DNA from: Thermoanaerobaculia bacterium | GTDB lineage: Bacteria > Acidobacteriota > Thermoanaerobaculia > Multivoradales > Multivoraceae | Direction of reading: 5' to 3' | Assembly: GCA_022822365.1 (NCBI GenBank) | Contig: JAJEBV010000019.1 | Coordinates: forward strand, 1-64,000 | Length of the DNA: 64,000 nt | The notes under the pieces: generated by a model | What the model was told of the DNA's origin: nothing | Databases searched by the model: none | Seen by the model: the letters and a program-made list of their open reading frames with translations, nothing else | Shown here: positions 40,233 to 49,341 of the stretch, one piece after another | How positions within the stretch are numbered: position 1 is the stretch's first letter | Layout: each line of letters starts with the position of its first letter | Position numbers and translations under genes: made by a program

Positions 40233-42332
40233 ATGCGCAAGTTCGATCCCACGCTCGGCTGGCTCGTCGCCGTCCTCGGCGTCGCCCTCCTGGCGCCGCC
40301 CCTCGTCGCCCAGGAGGAAGAAGAGGCGCCCGCGGATGAGGTGAGCGAGGTCATCGTCGTCACCGCACAGAAGCGCGAACAGGAACTGCAGGAGGTTCCG
40401 ATCTCCGTCCAGGCCTTCACCGGAGAAGCTCTCCAGGAGGCCAACATGCGGGATCTCAACGAGGTCATCACCCTGGTGCCGGGAGCCTCCGAAGAACTGT
40501 CCAACAACATCGGCCTGCGTCGCTATCAGATCCGCGGAATCGGTCAGGCATTGGGCGATCCCACCGTAGGCTACTACTTCGATGACGCCGCGTTCTTCGT
40601 CTTCGGACAGAACTTCGCTCCGATGGGGCGCTCGTTCGACATGGAGCGAATCGAAGTCCTGCGCGGCCCGCAGAGCACGCTCTACGGCAACGGCTCGATG
40701 GGCGGCACGATCCGCCTCATTACGCGCTCACCGGACTACGGCGGCTTCGGCGCCAGCCTGCGCGGCGGCTACTCCAGCACGGACGGCGGCGGCAACGGCA
40801 ACTACATCGACGCCGCCGTCAACGTTCCCCTGGGCAGCAAGGCCGGTCTCCGGCTGGTCGCCAGCACGGAAGACACCGCCGGCTACCTGATGCTCCCGAC
40901 AACGGGGGACGAAGAGTTCGGCGCGGGCGACGTGACGAACTACCGGGCCATCTTCGACACGACTCCGAACGGCCGCTTCAACCTGCGGCTGATGTACGCG
41001 GGCAACGAAGCCGATCAGGAAGGCGGCACCCTGCTCTCCTCCCTCGATCCCCCGACGACGACGTCCGCTTCCGCCGGCGACTACACGCTCGGCGAGTACG
41101 AACTCGCCACCGGGAGCTTCACGATCAGCTTCGGCGGCGCCTCGCTCACCAGTACCACGACGCAGATCGACGCGATAGACGAGGTGCAGGTCGGCCTGCC
41201 CTTCCCGATGTCGCCGAGCGGATTCCTGGACATCTTCGGCCAGACCTCGGGAGATGCCCTGAACCACGAAACCCGGCTCGTTTCGCAGAACGACTCTCGG
41301 TTCCAGTGGCTGGTCGGCGTCTACTACTCGGAGACGGACGCCATCGCCGTCTCGTCGGTCGATCCGGCGCTGTTCCCGGACAGCACGGCCGACCGCACTT
41401 CCGAGTCCCTGTCCCTGTTCGGCGAGGTCTCGTACGCGTTCCTGGACGACCGGCTCGTCGCACTGGCGGGACTGCGTTCCTTCGAGGACGAGCGGTCCGT
41501 GTACAGCAGCGCCTTCACGATGCAACTGGACCCGGCGACCTTCGACAGCGTCAACCCGCGCTTCAACCTGGCGCTTGACGCCAGCGAGCAGGCGAACTAC
41601 TACCTGAACATCGCCAAGGGTTTCCGCAGCGGCAGCTTCAACAGCCCCGACACCTGCGCGCTGCACATGCTGGGAGGGCTTCCATGCTCGGTCGAAGTCG
41701 ACTCCGACGAACTCTGGAGCTACGAACTGGGGGCCAAGTACACGCTCAGCGGAGGACGTCTCCTGATCGACGTCGCCCCCTACTTCCAGGACTGGAAGGA
41801 CACCCGGCAAAGCGTACCGGTCTTCGGACTCTTCCTGGACTACCAGATCGGCGACTCCGAGCTCTACGGCGTCGATCTCGGAATCGACTACCGGCCGGCC
41901 AGCGTCTCGGGACTGTCGTTCCAGTTCTCCGGCAACTGGAACCAGTCCGAGTTCACGAACATCAACACCGCGTTCGCGGCCGCGAGCCAGGCGCGCAACG
42001 GCGACCGCCTTCCGTTCGTCCCGAAGTGGACCGGAACCCTGTCGGCCAGCTATGCGTGGGCGCTCAGCGACACCTGGGCGGGGCAGGCATTTCTCGGGCT
42101 GAGCCATCTCGAGGATCAGTTGGGTCAGTTCGGACCGGGGCTTTCCGGCGACACGCGCGACCTGATGCGGGCACGGTTCGGTTTCGCCAACGAGACCTTC
42201 GGCGTCTACCTGTTCGGCAACAACCTGCTGGGTGAAGACGGTGCCATCTACGCGCAGAGCGGGCGGGGCACTCCCATCTACACGCAGGATCATCCCCGGC
42301 AGATCGGTGTCGAGATCTCGCTTGACTTCTGA
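40233..42332 (+). CDS. TonB-dependent receptor
   Basis: This 699-residue receptor of the FecA/cirA-like type has a signal peptide (1 to about 26) followed by an acidic stretch and the TonB-box-like V-I-V-V-T-A-Q-K-R-E-Q-E-L-Q-E-V-P-I-S-V. The plug includes Y-Q-I-R-G-I-G, E-V-L-R-G-P-Q-S-T-L-Y-G and G-G-T-I-R-L-I-T. The barrel ends in L-D-F. It lacks the carboxypeptidase-like extension and the His-rich loops of the receptors at 17-23 kb. Instead it resembles the sphingomonad-type receptors for small organics. A perfect AAGGAGG precedes ATG. It is probably controlled through 40100-40128 and delivers the substrate of the downstream hydrolase/carrier operon. Confidence 0.92.
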   Translation: MRKFDPTLGWLVAVLGVALLAPPLVAQEEEEAPADEVSEVIVVTAQKREQELQEVPISVQAFTGEALQEANMRDLNEVITLVPGASEELSNNIGLRRYQIRGIGQALGDPTVGYYFDDAAFFVFGQNFAPMGRSFDMERIEVLRGPQSTLYGNGSMGGTIRLITRSPDYGGFGASLRGGYSSTDGGGNGNYIDAAVNVPLGSKAGLRLVASTEDTAGYLMLPTTGDEEFGAGDVTNYRAIFDTTPNGRFNLRLMYAGNEADQEGGTLLSSLDPPTTTSASAGDYTLGEYELATGSFTISFGGASLTSTTTQIDAIDEVQVGLPFPMSPSGFLDIFGQTSGDALNHETRLVSQNDSRFQWLVGVYYSETDAIAVSSVDPALFPDSTADRTSESLSLFGEVSYAFLDDRLVALAGLRSFEDERSVYSSAFTMQLDPATFDSVNPRFNLALDASEQANYYLNIAKGFRSGSFNSPDTCALHMLGGLPCSVEVDSDELWSYELGAKYTLSGGRLLIDVAPYFQDWKDTRQSVPVFGLFLDYQIGDSELYGVDLGIDYRPASVSGLSFQFSGNWNQSEFTNINTAFAAASQARNGDRLPFVPKWTGTLSASYAWALSDTWAGQAFLGLSHLEDQLGQFGPGLSGDTRDLMRARFGFANETFGVYLFGNNLLGEDGAIYAQSGRGTPIYTQDHPRQIGVEISLDF

Positions 42333-42371
42333 ACCTGGCGTCGATCCAGCGAGGCTGAAACGCTCGGCCGT

Positions 42372-42968
42372 GTGGACAACGTGACGCCGTTGACTGGTCG
42401 CCAACGGCTCATCCTTGCCGGCCGTCGTCTCTTCGCCGAGAAGGGTTACTCCGGAACCGGCGTACGCGAGATCGCCGCTGAGGCAGGTGTCTCGATCGGC
42501 CTGATCCGTGCCCACTTCGGCTCCAAGGCGGGCCTGCGGGAGGAGATCGACCGCCAGGTCATCGCGCAGATCGAGGAGCTCTGCTCGCGTGCGACCAGGC
42601 ACCTGGGCACGGAGGCGCTCGAACTCCTCGTTGAGGACGCCGTAGAGTGGGTCGAGCGCGAGCGCGACGCCCTGCTCTACCTGCGTACGGCCCTGATGGA
42701 GAGGACTCCCGGAAGCCAGGCGCTCCTCCGCGAACTGCTGAGGATCATGCGCCGATTCGTCGAGATCAACCGTGACCGCGGCTTTCTCCAGGAGGACGTC
42801 GACGAGGAGTGGGCTTCCATCTACCTGGTCATCGACTTCCTCGGCCCGGCCGTGCTCGAGCCGTTCTCGGAGAAGGAGTTCGGCACGTCGATGTACCACC
42901 GGGACATGGTGAAGAGACGAAGCGCCTTCATGAACCGCGTGATGACCAGAGGATTCATGAAGTCCTGA
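42372..42968 (+). CDS. TetR/AcrR-family transcriptional regulator
   Basis: This 198-residue regulator has an N-terminal helix-turn-helix (about 10-56) with R-L-F-A-E-K-G-Y-S-G-T-G-V-R-E-I-A-A-E-A-G-V-S and a recognition helix ending A-H-F-G-S-K-A-G-L. The C-terminal ligand domain is all-helical, with D-R-G-F-L-Q-E-D-V-D toward the end. It starts with GTG 39 nt after the receptor stop and precedes the hydrolase genes by 22 nt. It is the natural candidate to bind the palindromes at 40100-40128 and to sense the imported compound. Confidence 0.93.
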   Translation: MDNVTPLTGRQRLILAGRRLFAEKGYSGTGVREIAAEAGVSIGLIRAHFGSKAGLREEIDRQVIAQIEELCSRATRHLGTEALELLVEDAVEWVERERDALLYLRTALMERTPGSQALLRELLRIMRRFVEINRDRGFLQEDVDEEWASIYLVIDFLGPAVLEPFSEKEFGTSMYHRDMVKRRSAFMNRVMTRGFMKS

Positions 42969-42990
42969 CCCGGCAGGTGAGACTCCCAGG

Positions 42991-44196
42991 ATGACAGGCC
43001 TCCGGCATCTGGTCCTCGCGTTCCTGAGCCGCGATTTCGCCGGTCTGTGGTCCGCGGCCGGGACGCTGGCGATCGGGGCCGCGGTGGCGCTCCGAAGCGA
43101 CGGCTCGGTGCGGGTTGCCGGCGCGGCCGTCGCGGGGCTCGGCGTCCTGCTCGTGCTCGGGACGCTCCGCCATCTGTTGAGCCTGAGGAAGGCACGCGTC
43201 CTCTATCCGCCGCCCGGCGTGCTCGTCAAAGTCCGGGGCCGCCGTATCCATGTCCTGGCGGAAGGAGACGCCCGCGGCCGGCCCGCGGTCGTCTGGATGC
43301 CAGGCGGACACGCGGGCGGCCTGGCGCTCCACCACCTGCACCGCGCGATGCGCGAGGAGGCGCGCTCCATCCTGATCGATCGACCCGGTACCGGCTGGAG
43401 CGATCCGGGGCCCTTTCCCCGCACAACCGACCGCGAAGCCGACGAAGTGCTCGCGGCCCTCGAGGCCGCGGGCGAGGAAGGCCCGTTCATCCTCGCCGGC
43501 CACTCGTTCGGCGGCCTTCTCTTCGCGGCCGTGGCTCGCAGGAGCCCCCAAAGCGTCGCCGCCCTGATGCTGCTCGACGCCACGCCGCCGGACACGATCG
43601 TCTACGGACCGCCGATACCCGGCCTGGCGCGCATGAAGTGGCGCCCCGTCTTCCTGGGGGTGCTCCAGCTCTTCGGCCTGGACGGTCTCGCCGAGCGCCT
43701 CTCTCGGGAACAGCCGAATCCCGAGTACGAACGCCTCGAGCGGCTCATTCGCGAGCAACTCGGCGAGGCCTGGCACACCGCGCGCGCGCTCGAACGCGGG
43801 CCGCGGGCCGCCTGCGCCAGCGCCTCGATCTTCGACGAACTGACGCCGCAGGGCATGGCCTCCATCGCCTGGACGACCCTCCCCTACGAGAGCGATCTCG
43901 ACGGCATCCCGCTGCGGCTCGTAGCCCCCGGCGACATGCGGGACTTCGAGCAGGTCGCCGAGATGATCGAGGACGAAGCGCCGACACGAGAGCAGCTCGA
44001 CGCAGCGCGGCTGCGGCGCTTCTACGCACGCAGCCGCGAGCGCTATCTCACCCTCTCAGACCTCTCCGAGCGCGTCACGGCGCCTCCCGGAACGGCGCAC
44101 AACTTCGTCTACGAGGCGCCGGACTTCGTCATCGAAGCGGTACGCCGAATCCTTGACGGCCTGACGGCGAACCCTCCCTCCGAGGAAGCACCGTGA
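42991..44196 (+). CDS. Alpha/beta hydrolase with N-terminal membrane segments
   Basis: This 401-residue protein has one or two N-terminal transmembrane segments (about 20-63), so the enzyme is membrane-anchored. The alpha/beta-hydrolase domain (about 75-385) has the oxyanion block M-P-G-G-H, I-D-R-P-G-T-G-W-S, and the nucleophile elbow G-H-S-F-G-G. The acid and His are expected in V-A-P-G-D and the C-terminal T-A-H-N-F segment. It overlaps the next hydrolase gene by four bases (GTGA). With the following two genes it forms a tight operon after the TetR regulator. It is probably an esterase, lactonase or epoxide hydrolase; the substrate is unknown. Confidence 0.9.
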   Translation: MTGLRHLVLAFLSRDFAGLWSAAGTLAIGAAVALRSDGSVRVAGAAVAGLGVLLVLGTLRHLLSLRKARVLYPPPGVLVKVRGRRIHVLAEGDARGRPAVVWMPGGHAGGLALHHLHRAMREEARSILIDRPGTGWSDPGPFPRTTDREADEVLAALEAAGEEGPFILAGHSFGGLLFAAVARRSPQSVAALMLLDATPPDTIVYGPPIPGLARMKWRPVFLGVLQLFGLDGLAERLSREQPNPEYERLERLIREQLGEAWHTARALERGPRAACASASIFDELTPQGMASIAWTTLPYESDLDGIPLRLVAPGDMRDFEQVAEMIEDEAPTREQLDAARLRRFYARSRERYLTLSDLSERVTAPPGTAHNFVYEAPDFVIEAVRRILDGLTANPPSEEAP

Positions 44197-44996
44197 TCGA
44201 CGAGCACGGCGACGTCGAAGTCGCCAGGGGCGCCACGATCCACTTCCGCTGCACGGGTCCCGCCAGCGGCGTGCCCCTGATGCTCGGTCTGCCGCTCATG
44301 GCGTCTCACGCCACGATCTTCGGAACCGAGAGTGCGGCCACGCTCGACGGCTACCTCGAGCGGTTGACCGACGCCTACCGGGTGCTGCTCCTCGACTATC
44401 CGAACATCGGCGGCAGCACCTCGCCGCCGCCGAACGAGATGACGGCCCAGCGAGTCTGCTCCGACCTGCTGGCGACCGCCGACGCCGCCGGTTTCGGGAA
44501 CTTCGCCTACTGGGCTTACTCCTGGGGGGCCGCCGCCGGCCTTCAACTGGCCACGCGCAGCGACCGGCTGTCAGCCCTCGCGATCGGCGGCTGGACGCCC
44601 CTGGGAGGCCAGTACCGCGACATCCTCAACGCCGCGCGAAGCCAGGTCGACGATCCACCGGAGTCGGCCCGGGTCGTCCTGCGCGAACCGGCCCAGTACG
44701 TACAGTGGGTGACGTTCTACGAGAGCGTGCTCGACTGGCCGGAGGAGCGCGCCGTAGCGAGCATCGACTGCCCCCGCACGGTGTTCTTCGGCGGGCAGGG
44801 CGACGTCGACCCGGGCGGCGAGGACATCCGGATCGCCGGCACGCTCCGGGAGCGGCGAGGCGAACTCGAGCGGCTCGGCTGGAAGGTGCACGAGATCCCG
44901 GAACGCGATCATTCCGTCTGCCTCGATCCGTCGGCCGTGGTGCCGCCGGTCCGCGCCTTCCTCGATGCCGTCCTTTCTCGGACCGCCGCCCGATGA
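44193..44996 (+). CDS. Alpha/beta hydrolase
   Basis: This 267-residue soluble alpha/beta hydrolase has L-L-L-D-Y-P-N-I-G-G-S (early loop) and the nucleophile elbow Y-S-W-G-A, with Ser as the probable nucleophile. A possible acid position is in F-G-G-Q-G-D-V-D-P, and the catalytic His is in P-E-R-D-H-S. It starts with GTG overlapping the end of the membrane hydrolase and itself overlaps the MFS gene (ATGA), so the three products are made in fixed ratio. It has no export signal, so it presumably acts on the imported product of the first hydrolase. Confidence 0.87.
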   Translation: MIDEHGDVEVARGATIHFRCTGPASGVPLMLGLPLMASHATIFGTESAATLDGYLERLTDAYRVLLLDYPNIGGSTSPPPNEMTAQRVCSDLLATADAAGFGNFAYWAYSWGAAAGLQLATRSDRLSALAIGGWTPLGGQYRDILNAARSQVDDPPESARVVLREPAQYVQWVTFYESVLDWPEERAVASIDCPRTVFFGGQGDVDPGGEDIRIAGTLRERRGELERLGWKVHEIPERDHSVCLDPSAVVPPVRAFLDAVLSRTAAR

Positions 44997-46399
44997 GCAG
45001 CGGAACGCTCGGCCGCGGCGTCCTGGGCGCCTACGGCGCGCCCTCCTTCGCCCAGGCGTTCATTCACGGCCCCGCGGTTTCCGTCCTGCAGGGCATCTAC
45101 GCGAAGTTCTTCGGGCTCAGTCTCCAGGAGATCGCCTTCGTCATCCTGATCTCGCGCATCTTCGACGCGGTCAACGACCCCGTCGTCGGCTTCCTCTCCG
45201 ATCGCTACCGGGCCCGCCACGGCACCCGCAAGCCCTGGCTGCTGGCCGGCTCGATGATCGCCGTGATCGCGTGCTGGTTTCTCTATGTGCCGAGCGGCGA
45301 GGTCACGATGTGGTCGTTCCTCTTCTGGTACCTGCTGGCCGATGTCGGCTGGACGGTCTCGGAAGTTCCCTACAGCGCCTGGCTGGCGGAGCTCTCGGAC
45401 GACTACGAAGAGCGTGCGCGGATCACCACCTGGCGCTCGATGGGTCGTTTTCTCGGTCTTCTATCCTTCTTCGGCCTGCCGCTCGCGCTGCAGTCCATCA
45501 CCGGCTCCACCGAGTTCACTCCGGAGACCCTGCGCTGGGCCGCGGGGCTGGCCGCGGTCGCCCTGCTCGGCACGGCCCTGGTCGCCGCTCTCGTCGTGCC
45601 CAACGGGCTCAGGCGCGAGCACCCGACCGGCGGCGAGTCAAGTTCCTCGCTGCTGGCAACCGGGCGCGCCGTCGCCGGCAACCGGCCGCTGCTGATCTTC
45701 ACCGCGATGTTCGCCGTCGGCGGACTCGGCGCCGGCATCGGCTCGGGCCTGTCGTTCTTCTACATCGACGGCTACCTGCAGCTCGGCCAGCAGCTTGCCG
45801 CGGTCATGATCGTGAGCATTCCGATCAGCCTGGTCGCCACGCCGGTCTGGGGCACGCTCTGCCGCCGATTCGGCAAGCAACAGGCATGGGCGGCCGGCAA
45901 CGTCGGCGCGGGCCTCGCCTCGCTGAGCTACTACTTCATCGGTCCGGGCGAGAACGCCGCGCTGCTGCTGGCCGCGTCGCTGATCGTCGTCAACGCCATG
46001 ATCGTGGTGGAAGCTGTTGCGGCCCCCGCCGTGCTGGCTGACGTCGTCGACTACGGACGCCTGCGCTTCGGCGCCGACCATGCCGGCAGCTACTTCGCCT
46101 TCTATGCGATGGTGCAGAAGATCAACGTCGGCATCGGCGCGGCACTGGGTCTGCTGATCGCGGGGCTGTTGGGCTTCGACGCCACGGTCACGACCCAGAG
46201 CGCGAGCGGGCGCTTCGGCCTGCTGCTCGCCTTCTCGCTGCTGCCCGCCGCCTTTCTCTGCCTCGCCGCGCTGTGGATCTGGCGCTTCCCGATCGATCGA
46301 AGGCGGCACGCCGTGATCATCGCCGCGCTCGAGCGCCGGACGGCCCGCGAGGCCCCCGGCGGAAGCGGGCAAATCCAGTCGCCGGTCGCGCCGTCCTGA
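44993..46399 (+). CDS. MFS carrier of the glycoside-pentoside-hexuronide (GPH) type
   Basis: This 468-residue carrier has about 12 transmembrane helices. The GPH signature is present: F-D-A-V-N-D-P-V-V-G-F-L-S-D-R in the first cytoplasmic loop, followed by G-T-R-K-P-W-L-L. P-Y-S-A-W-L-A-E-L-S-D-D-Y-E-E-R-A-R follows TM4, and A-D-V-V-D-Y-G is in the C-terminal half. It is probably a cation-coupled importer for a glycoside or small polar compound. A second carrier of the same family is at 59487-60869. It is translationally coupled to the hydrolase before it, suggesting uptake of their product or substrate. Confidence 0.91.
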   Translation: MSSGTLGRGVLGAYGAPSFAQAFIHGPAVSVLQGIYAKFFGLSLQEIAFVILISRIFDAVNDPVVGFLSDRYRARHGTRKPWLLAGSMIAVIACWFLYVPSGEVTMWSFLFWYLLADVGWTVSEVPYSAWLAELSDDYEERARITTWRSMGRFLGLLSFFGLPLALQSITGSTEFTPETLRWAAGLAAVALLGTALVAALVVPNGLRREHPTGGESSSSLLATGRAVAGNRPLLIFTAMFAVGGLGAGIGSGLSFFYIDGYLQLGQQLAAVMIVSIPISLVATPVWGTLCRRFGKQQAWAAGNVGAGLASLSYYFIGPGENAALLLAASLIVVNAMIVVEAVAAPAVLADVVDYGRLRFGADHAGSYFAFYAMVQKINVGIGAALGLLIAGLLGFDATVTTQSASGRFGLLLAFSLLPAAFLCLAALWIWRFPIDRRRHAVIIAALERRTAREAPGGSGQIQSPVAPS

Positions 46400-46436
46400 G
46401 CCGGGTCGATCCGCCTGAATCCGCGTCGAGCCCCAC

Positions 46437-48488
46437 GTGACCGCCAACCACGACATCGCCTCGCTGCTCGAGCCCTGGCCGGACCACGCCGGCGTCGGGC
46501 TCGGCCTGCCGCCGTTCGACCAGCTTGAGCCCGACCGCCTGGAGCAGGCGATCGAGGTCGCGATCCACGAACGTCGCGAGGCGGTCGACGCGATCGTGGC
46601 CGACGGAAGCCCGCCAACGTTCCCGAACACGGTCGAAGCGTTCGAACTCGCCGCTCTGCCGCTGGCACGCCTCGAGAGTCTGCTGCAGCATCTGGCGAGC
46701 ACCGGTTCGAGCGAGGAGATGGCCGGCCTCCAGCAGAGGATGGCGCCGCGACTTGCGGCTCTCGAGGACGAGATCGCCGGGCGGCGCGAACTGCTCGAGC
46801 GAATCGAAACCGTGCGGGAGCAAGGCGACCTGACCCCCGAGCAGCGGCGACTCGCGGAGTTGATCCGGAGGCGTCTCCGCCTCCGCGGCGCGGGCCTCGA
46901 ACCGGAGGCCCGAGCGCGATGGACCCGAATCAACGCCCGGCTCGCCGAACAGCAGGTGCGTTTCATGCGCAACCTGACGGACGAACAGAACACTCTCATC
47001 CTGTGGCTCGCCGACGAGGCCGATCTGGATGGCCTGGCCGACGAGCAGCGCGCCGCCATGGCGGCGGTTGCCGAAGAACGTGGACGTCCCGGGCTATGGG
47101 CTCTGCCGATCCAGCGTCCTACGGTGTGGCCCTTTCTCACCCGCTCGCGGCGTCGCGACCTGCGTGAGCGCGTCTGGAAGCTGTGGATGAGTCGCGGCGC
47201 CAACGACGGCGAGCACGACAACCGGCCGGTGATGGCCGAGATTCTCCGTCTTCGTGGAGAGAAGGCACGGCTGCTCGGCTACTCCAGCTACGCCGACCTG
47301 GCGATGGCGACCCGCATGGCAGCCAACCCGCAGGCGGCGCTCGACCTCCTGCTCCAGGTCTGGCGCGCCGTGGATGGCACCACTCGGCGCCAGCTCGCCG
47401 AGTTGCAGGTTCTGGCCCGGGCGGACGGGCTGGAAGGGGAGTTGCAGGCGTGGGACCGCCTCTACTACGCGGAGAAGTACCGCCAGTCGCACTTCGGGCT
47501 CGACGGCGACGCGGTACGCCCCTACCTGTCCCTCAACGCCGTCAAGTCGGCCCTCTTCCGGAGCGCGGAGCGCCTCCACGGTCTGCGCTTTCGCCGCCTC
47601 GAGGAAGCGGCCACCTACCATCCCGACGTCGAGGCCTTTCTCGTGTGCCGGGCAGACGAGGCGCTCGGGGTCCTCTGGCTCGACCTCTACCAGCGGGAAG
47701 GCAAGTCGCCGGGCTCATGGCAGGCCCAGTTGCAGGCGCGTTGTCTTCATCCCGAGCCGAGCCCCGTTCATTCCGCCGTGGTCTCGAACCTGCCGCGGCC
47801 GCCGGACGGAGAACCCACGCTCCTCCTCTGGGAACTCGCCAACGTGCTCTTCCACGAGTTCGGTCACGCGCTGCACATGCTCCTCTGCCGCGCCAGCTAC
47901 CCGTCGCTGGGAAGCCTCGCCGTCGAGTGGGATTTCATCGAGCTGCCCGCGCTGCTCAACGAGCGCTGGCTCCTGGACCGGGAGGTGCTGTCGCGTCACG
48001 CACGCCACGCCGAAACCGGCGATCCCATACCGGACGAACTCATCGACGCATTGGAGCAGGCGCTGCGCCACGACCGGATCTTCAGTCTCACACTCGAGTA
48101 TCTGGCAACCGCGATCGTCGACCTCAGGCTCCACCAGCTCGCGGACGGCAGTGAGATCGACGCCATGGCCGTCGAGGAAGAGGTCCTGTCGCAACTCGGC
48201 GTGCCGGCCGCGGTCGAGCCTCTGCTGCGGGTCCCCCACGCCATGCACACGTTCTCTGAAACGTACGCCGCCGGCGTCTACTCCTATCTCTGGGCCGATG
48301 TCCTGGCCGCCGAGGTCGGCCGCCTGTTCGAGCAGGCTCCCGGTGGATTCCGGGATGCGAACGTGGCCAGGCGCTATCGCGAGGCGATCCTGGAAACTGG
48401 AAGCACGGCGCCGGCGGCCGAGCTGTTCCGCGCGCTCGTCGACCGGGAGCCCTCGCCGCGCGCGCTGCTCGACAGGTTCGGCCTTTGA
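46437..48488 (+). CDS. M3-family oligopeptidase
   Basis: This 683-residue zinc peptidase of family M3 (oligopeptidase A/Dcp type) has the zinc motif H-E-F-G-H (473-477) and the third ligand in D-F-I-E-L-P with Glu502. C-terminal family blocks Y-A-A-G-V-Y-S-Y-L-W-A-D-V and F-R-x-A are present. It has no signal peptide, so it should act on short peptides in the cytoplasm. It starts with GTG 37 nt after the GPH carrier. It begins a run of peptide-handling genes (POT transporter, GGT-like, M19 dipeptidase, S9 peptidase) and is convergent with an SDR gene 23 nt away. Confidence 0.93.
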   Translation: MTANHDIASLLEPWPDHAGVGLGLPPFDQLEPDRLEQAIEVAIHERREAVDAIVADGSPPTFPNTVEAFELAALPLARLESLLQHLASTGSSEEMAGLQQRMAPRLAALEDEIAGRRELLERIETVREQGDLTPEQRRLAELIRRRLRLRGAGLEPEARARWTRINARLAEQQVRFMRNLTDEQNTLILWLADEADLDGLADEQRAAMAAVAEERGRPGLWALPIQRPTVWPFLTRSRRRDLRERVWKLWMSRGANDGEHDNRPVMAEILRLRGEKARLLGYSSYADLAMATRMAANPQAALDLLLQVWRAVDGTTRRQLAELQVLARADGLEGELQAWDRLYYAEKYRQSHFGLDGDAVRPYLSLNAVKSALFRSAERLHGLRFRRLEEAATYHPDVEAFLVCRADEALGVLWLDLYQREGKSPGSWQAQLQARCLHPEPSPVHSAVVSNLPRPPDGEPTLLLWELANVLFHEFGHALHMLLCRASYPSLGSLAVEWDFIELPALLNERWLLDREVLSRHARHAETGDPIPDELIDALEQALRHDRIFSLTLEYLATAIVDLRLHQLADGSEIDAMAVEEEVLSQLGVPAAVEPLLRVPHAMHTFSETYAAGVYSYLWADVLAAEVGRLFEQAPGGFRDANVARRYREAILETGSTAPAAELFRALVDREPSPRALLDRFGL

Positions 48489-48511
48489 TGAAGCAACGTC
48501 TCGGTGAGTTG

Positions 48512-49261
48512 CTAACCCCGTCCCATGAACGGCATTTCGTTCGCCATCACGGTCAGGAACGGCACGTTCGCGTCGAGCGGGAGTGCGGCCATGTAGCGCA
48601 CCGCATCGACGACGGCGCGCACGTCGATGGTGGGTTCCGGCTTCGTGGAGCCGTCGGGTTGGGCCACTCCCTCGGACATCCGCGCGGTCATTCGCGTGTA
48701 GGCGTTGCCGATGTCGATCTGTCCGCAGGCGATGTTGAACCCGCGGCCGTCCAACGAGGTCGACCGCGTAAGTCCGGTGATCGCGTGCTTCGTGGCGGTG
48801 TACGGGGCGGAGTTGGGGCGCGGCACATGCGCGGAGATGGAACCGTTGTTGATGATGCGTCCGCCCTGGGGATCCTGTTCCTTCATCAGCCTGACCGCCC
48901 GTTGCGTGCAGAGAAAGGCGCCGGTCAGGTTGACCCCGACCACCCGGTTCCACTGTTCGAGGGTCAGGTCCTCGATCGGCACGGGCGGCGCGCCGGTGCC
49001 GGCGTTGTTGAACAGCAGGTCCAGCCGGGGGAAGGCGCTCGCCAGTCCGTCGAACACCGCCTGGACACCCTCCACGGTGCTGATGTCCGCGGCTACCACC
49101 GAGACCTTCCCGGGATCGCGCGCGCCGTTCTTCGTTTCAATCAGCCGCTCCTCGCGGCGGCCGGCAATCAGCACGTCGTAGCCGTCTTCGACCAACCCGT
49201 GCGTGACCGCTCGGCCGATCCCGCTGCCGCCGCCGGTCACGATTGCGACTTTGTCTGCCAA
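48512..49261 (-). CDS. SDR-family oxidoreductase
   Basis: This 249-residue classical SDR has the cofactor loop T-G-G-G-S-G-I-G (9-16), N-N-A-G at about residue 86, Ser in N-N-G-S-I-S, and the Y-T-A-T-K catalytic pair. It lies antisense-convergent to the M3 gene and 80 nt divergent from the POT transporter gene. It does not obviously belong to the peptide cluster. The substrate is unknown. Confidence 0.92.
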   Translation of the reverse strand: MADKVAIVTGGGSGIGRAVTHGLVEDGYDVLIAGRREERLIETKNGARDPGKVSVVAADISTVEGVQAVFDGLASAFPRLDLLFNNAGTGAPPVPIEDLTLEQWNRVVGVNLTGAFLCTQRAVRLMKEQDPQGGRIINNGSISAHVPRPNSAPYTATKHAITGLTRSTSLDGRGFNIACGQIDIGNAYTRMTARMSEGVAQPDGSTKPEPTIDVRAVVDAVRYMAALPLDANVPFLTVMANEMPFMGRG

Positions 49262-49341
49262 GTCGATGCTCCTCGTTTGCGCCGACCGACGAGTCTAGCG
49301 GCGCAAGCTCCTAAACTCGCACGCGTGAGGATGCTGCGATC

